A DNA stretch of 7,079 nt from Verrucomicrobiota bacterium (GTDB taxonomy: Bacteria; Verrucomicrobiota; Verrucomicrobiia; Opitutales; Seribacteraceae): NCBI GenBank assembly GCA_014382645.1, contig JACNJI010000348.1:1-7079 (forward strand), written 5' to 3'. This document shows, one piece after another, positions 5,715 through 7,079 of this stretch. The translations under genes were made by a program, and so were the position numbers. Positions within the stretch are counted from its first letter, which is position 1. Every line of letters begins with the position of its first letter. Below the pieces are notes generated by a model. It did not search any database and was not told where the DNA came from. It saw only the letters and a list, made by a program, of their open reading frames with translations.

Positions 5715-6764
5715 ATGAAAATTACTTTTCTCGCCATCATCATCACCCTGCCTTGCCTTGGCGAAACCAGTCATTGGTACAAGGGAAACACCCACGCTCA
5801 CACCACCTTGTGCGGCCATGCCGACTCCACTCCCTCCGTGGTAGCCCAATGGTACCACGACCACGGATACCACTTCGCAATTCTGAGCGAGCACAACAAG
5901 TTCATCGACCCCAAGACGGTTAAATTGAAGGGTGAAATTCGCGAGGATTTCCTACTCCTTCCAGGGGAAGAGGTCACGGGACGCAAAACGGTACACAGTA
6001 CGGCCATGAACGTGAACCGCCTCGTGCCTTGGCACTTCGACCACGAGCATCGCTCCAAGATCATACAAAAGCACGTCGACGAAACCATCAAGGCCGGTGG
6101 CGCCACCATCCTCAATCATCCCAACTTCGGCTGGGCGGTGCAAGCCAAGGACATGCTGCCGGTCAAGAAGCTCTACCTCTTCGAGCTCTACAACGGCCAC
6201 CCCTCCGTGCGTAATTTCGGCGACCACCGCCACCCTTCGACCGAGCAGCTGTGGGACGACCTCCTCACTCAAGGCATGACGATCTATGGCGTAAGTTCCG
6301 ACGATGCCCACCACTTCGGCCAATGGAACCCCGGCAAATCCAATCCTGGCCGGGGTTGGGTCATGGTACGGACCAAGGAGCTCACTTCCGACACCATCAC
6401 GGAGGCCATGACTCGAGGCGACTTCTATGCATCCTCCGGCGTGATGCTAAAGAAAGTGGTTCGCGGACCGAAGCGCATCGAGATCGAGGTGGACGAGGAA
6501 GCCACCGACAAGGAACTCGCCTCACCCATCCTCATCGGGCACAAGGTGAAGAAAGGCAAACCCGGCTACCTCGTCGAGTTCATCGGCCCAAAGGGCAAAG
6601 TCATCGAATCGAGTGTGGAGACAAAGGCATCATGCCCCGTCAACCTGCCTTACCTGCGCTGCAAGGTGACCCGACGCATAAAGCAAAAAGACGGAGACCT
6701 AATCGAATACTACGCCTGGGTTCAACCCGTCTTCACCGACGATCGAACCAAGGACTCCGAGTAA
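5715..6764 (+). CDS. Secreted PHP-domain metallohydrolase (CehA/McbA-like)
   Basis: A 349-residue protein with a short Sec-type signal (MKITFLAIII, then TLPCLG, probably cut near residue 16) and a polymerase-and-histidinol-phosphatase (PHP) fold, a trinuclear metal phosphoesterase/hydrolase scaffold. Likely metal ligands occur in order: H27 and H29 (NTHAHT), E59-H60 (LSEHN, usually TDHN), E85 or E86 (PGEEVT), H94 (VHST), H135 (LNHPNF), and D196/D197 with H199 (GVSSDDAHH). All the expected sites are filled, so it should be catalytic. Residues from about 250 form a beta-rich C-terminal extension (KRIEIEVDEE, GYLVEFIGPKGK, EYYAWVQPVF) that is common in these exported proteins. C14 does not sit in a proper lipobox, so a lipoprotein is unlikely. 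It acts in the periplasm or outside the cell; the substrate is unknown. A link to the lipid operon is possible by position only. The gene's 3' end faces the M48 gene 25 bases away. Confidence 0.9.
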   Translation: MKITFLAIIITLPCLGETSHWYKGNTHAHTTLCGHADSTPSVVAQWYHDHGYHFAILSEHNKFIDPKTVKLKGEIREDFLLLPGEEVTGRKTVHSTAMNVNRLVPWHFDHEHRSKIIQKHVDETIKAGGATILNHPNFGWAVQAKDMLPVKKLYLFELYNGHPSVRNFGDHRHPSTEQLWDDLLTQGMTIYGVSSDDAHHFGQWNPGKSNPGRGWVMVRTKELTSDTITEAMTRGDFYASSGVMLKKVVRGPKRIEIEVDEEATDKELASPILIGHKVKKGKPGYLVEFIGPKGKVIESSVETKASCPVNLPYLRCKVTRRIKQKDGDLIEYYAWVQPVFTDDRTKDSE

Positions 6765-6789
6765 TCTGCTCTAGCAAGCACAGCCTCGA

Positions 6790-7079
6790 CTATTGGCTGG
6801 CTTCCTCCGCTTTCCGTACACGCTCCTTGGATGGAGGGTGCGAAGATAGGTACTTCAATCCTTCTTCGCCGCCGTGTTCGTGGGAGAGACGGTTGAGGGC
6901 GTCGGCGAGACGCTGAGGGGAAATGCCGGCTTCCCGCAACAATCGGATGGCATAGTCGTCCGCCTCGCTCTCGAATTCCCTGGAATAAGCGTCGTGCATG
7001 AGGATTGCCGGCAGGGCGTTGAGGGCTTCACGAAGCGTATCGGTGGCCTACCCTAACACAAGGTAGGAAAGCACGGCGA
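6790..7079 (-). pseudogene. M48 family metallopeptidase, C-terminal part with an in-frame stop (continues past right edge)
   Basis: Reading leftward from the edge, the frame gives AVLSYLVLG, then TAG at 7050-7048, then ATDTLREALNALPAIL and on to YSREFESEADDYAIRLLREAGI and a tail with HGGEEGLKYLSSHPPSKERV before the stop at 6792-6790. The YSREFExEAD block carries the third zinc-ligand glutamate of M48 (HtpX/Oma1/BepA-type) proteases, and the S-x-HP-x2-xER tail is typical of the family. The sequence on both sides of the TAG looks like the hydrophobic stretch normally found before that block, which suggests one broken gene rather than a short separate one. The first ATG after the TAG (6999) has no ribosome binding site and would make a 69-residue piece without the HExxH zinc site. 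Alternatives are a sequencing or assembly error, or stop-codon read-through. Family call is good; pseudogene status is less sure. Confidence 0.65.

Noticed and set aside
6765..6789. Possible bidirectional terminator between the convergent PHP and M48 genes
   Set aside because: The 25 bases contain no convincing inverted repeat and no T-run in either direction.
6251..6916. 221-codon plus-strand frame across the end of the PHP gene and the M48 gene
   Set aside because: The Arg/His/Gly-rich translation is typical of an off-frame read of GC-rich coding DNA, and two well-supported genes occupy the same bases.

Overview
The window is dense bacterial coding sequence at roughly 50-55 % GC by eye. 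It holds nine genes or gene parts, with no gene-free stretch over about 110 bases and no RNA gene, CRISPR array, insertion sequence or convincing terminator. The gene content (a large AsmA/YdbH-like membrane-anchored protein, phospholipid enzymes, a secreted PHP hydrolase) points to a Gram-negative, two-membrane organism. A Verrucomicrobiota/Opitutae-type marine bacterium would fit, but that is an impression from protein style, not a demonstrated assignment.

Layout. Bases 1-1090 (minus strand) carry the first 363 codons of a large membrane-anchored protein resembling AsmA/YdbH-type bridge-like lipid transfer proteins; it runs off the left edge. A divergent intergenic region of about 108 bases follows. 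Six plus-strand genes then run tightly together from 1199 to 5637: a Gfo/Idh/MocA oxidoreductase, a four-helix membrane protein of unknown function, a CDP-alcohol phosphatidyltransferase, a phosphatidate cytidylyltransferase, a PlsC-type acyltransferase, and a small membrane protein with a DedA/VTT-like look. The last four are coupled: a 54-base gap before the phosphatidyltransferase, then an ATGA overlap, then TAA directly abutting ATG, then a 10-base overlap with a TTG start. After a 77-base gap comes a secreted PHP-domain metallohydrolase (5715-6764, plus). Converging on it from the right edge is the C-terminal part of an M48 metallopeptidase, interrupted by an in-frame TAG.

How the genes may work together. 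The acyltransferase makes phosphatidic acid, the cytidylyltransferase activates it to CDP-diacylglycerol, and the phosphatidyltransferase swaps CMP for an alcohol head group. This is a self-contained glycerophospholipid branch, similar in enzyme content to the E. coli ynb cluster. The DedA/VTT-like protein could move lipid across the inner membrane, and the divergent AsmA/YdbH-like protein could carry it to the outer membrane. The oxidoreductase could make or modify the head-group alcohol. The enzyme families are well supported; the lipid product, the flippase/transfer roles and the oxidoreductase link are inference. The most unusual molecular detail is that two of the four aspartates of the CDP-alcohol phosphotransferase signature are asparagines.
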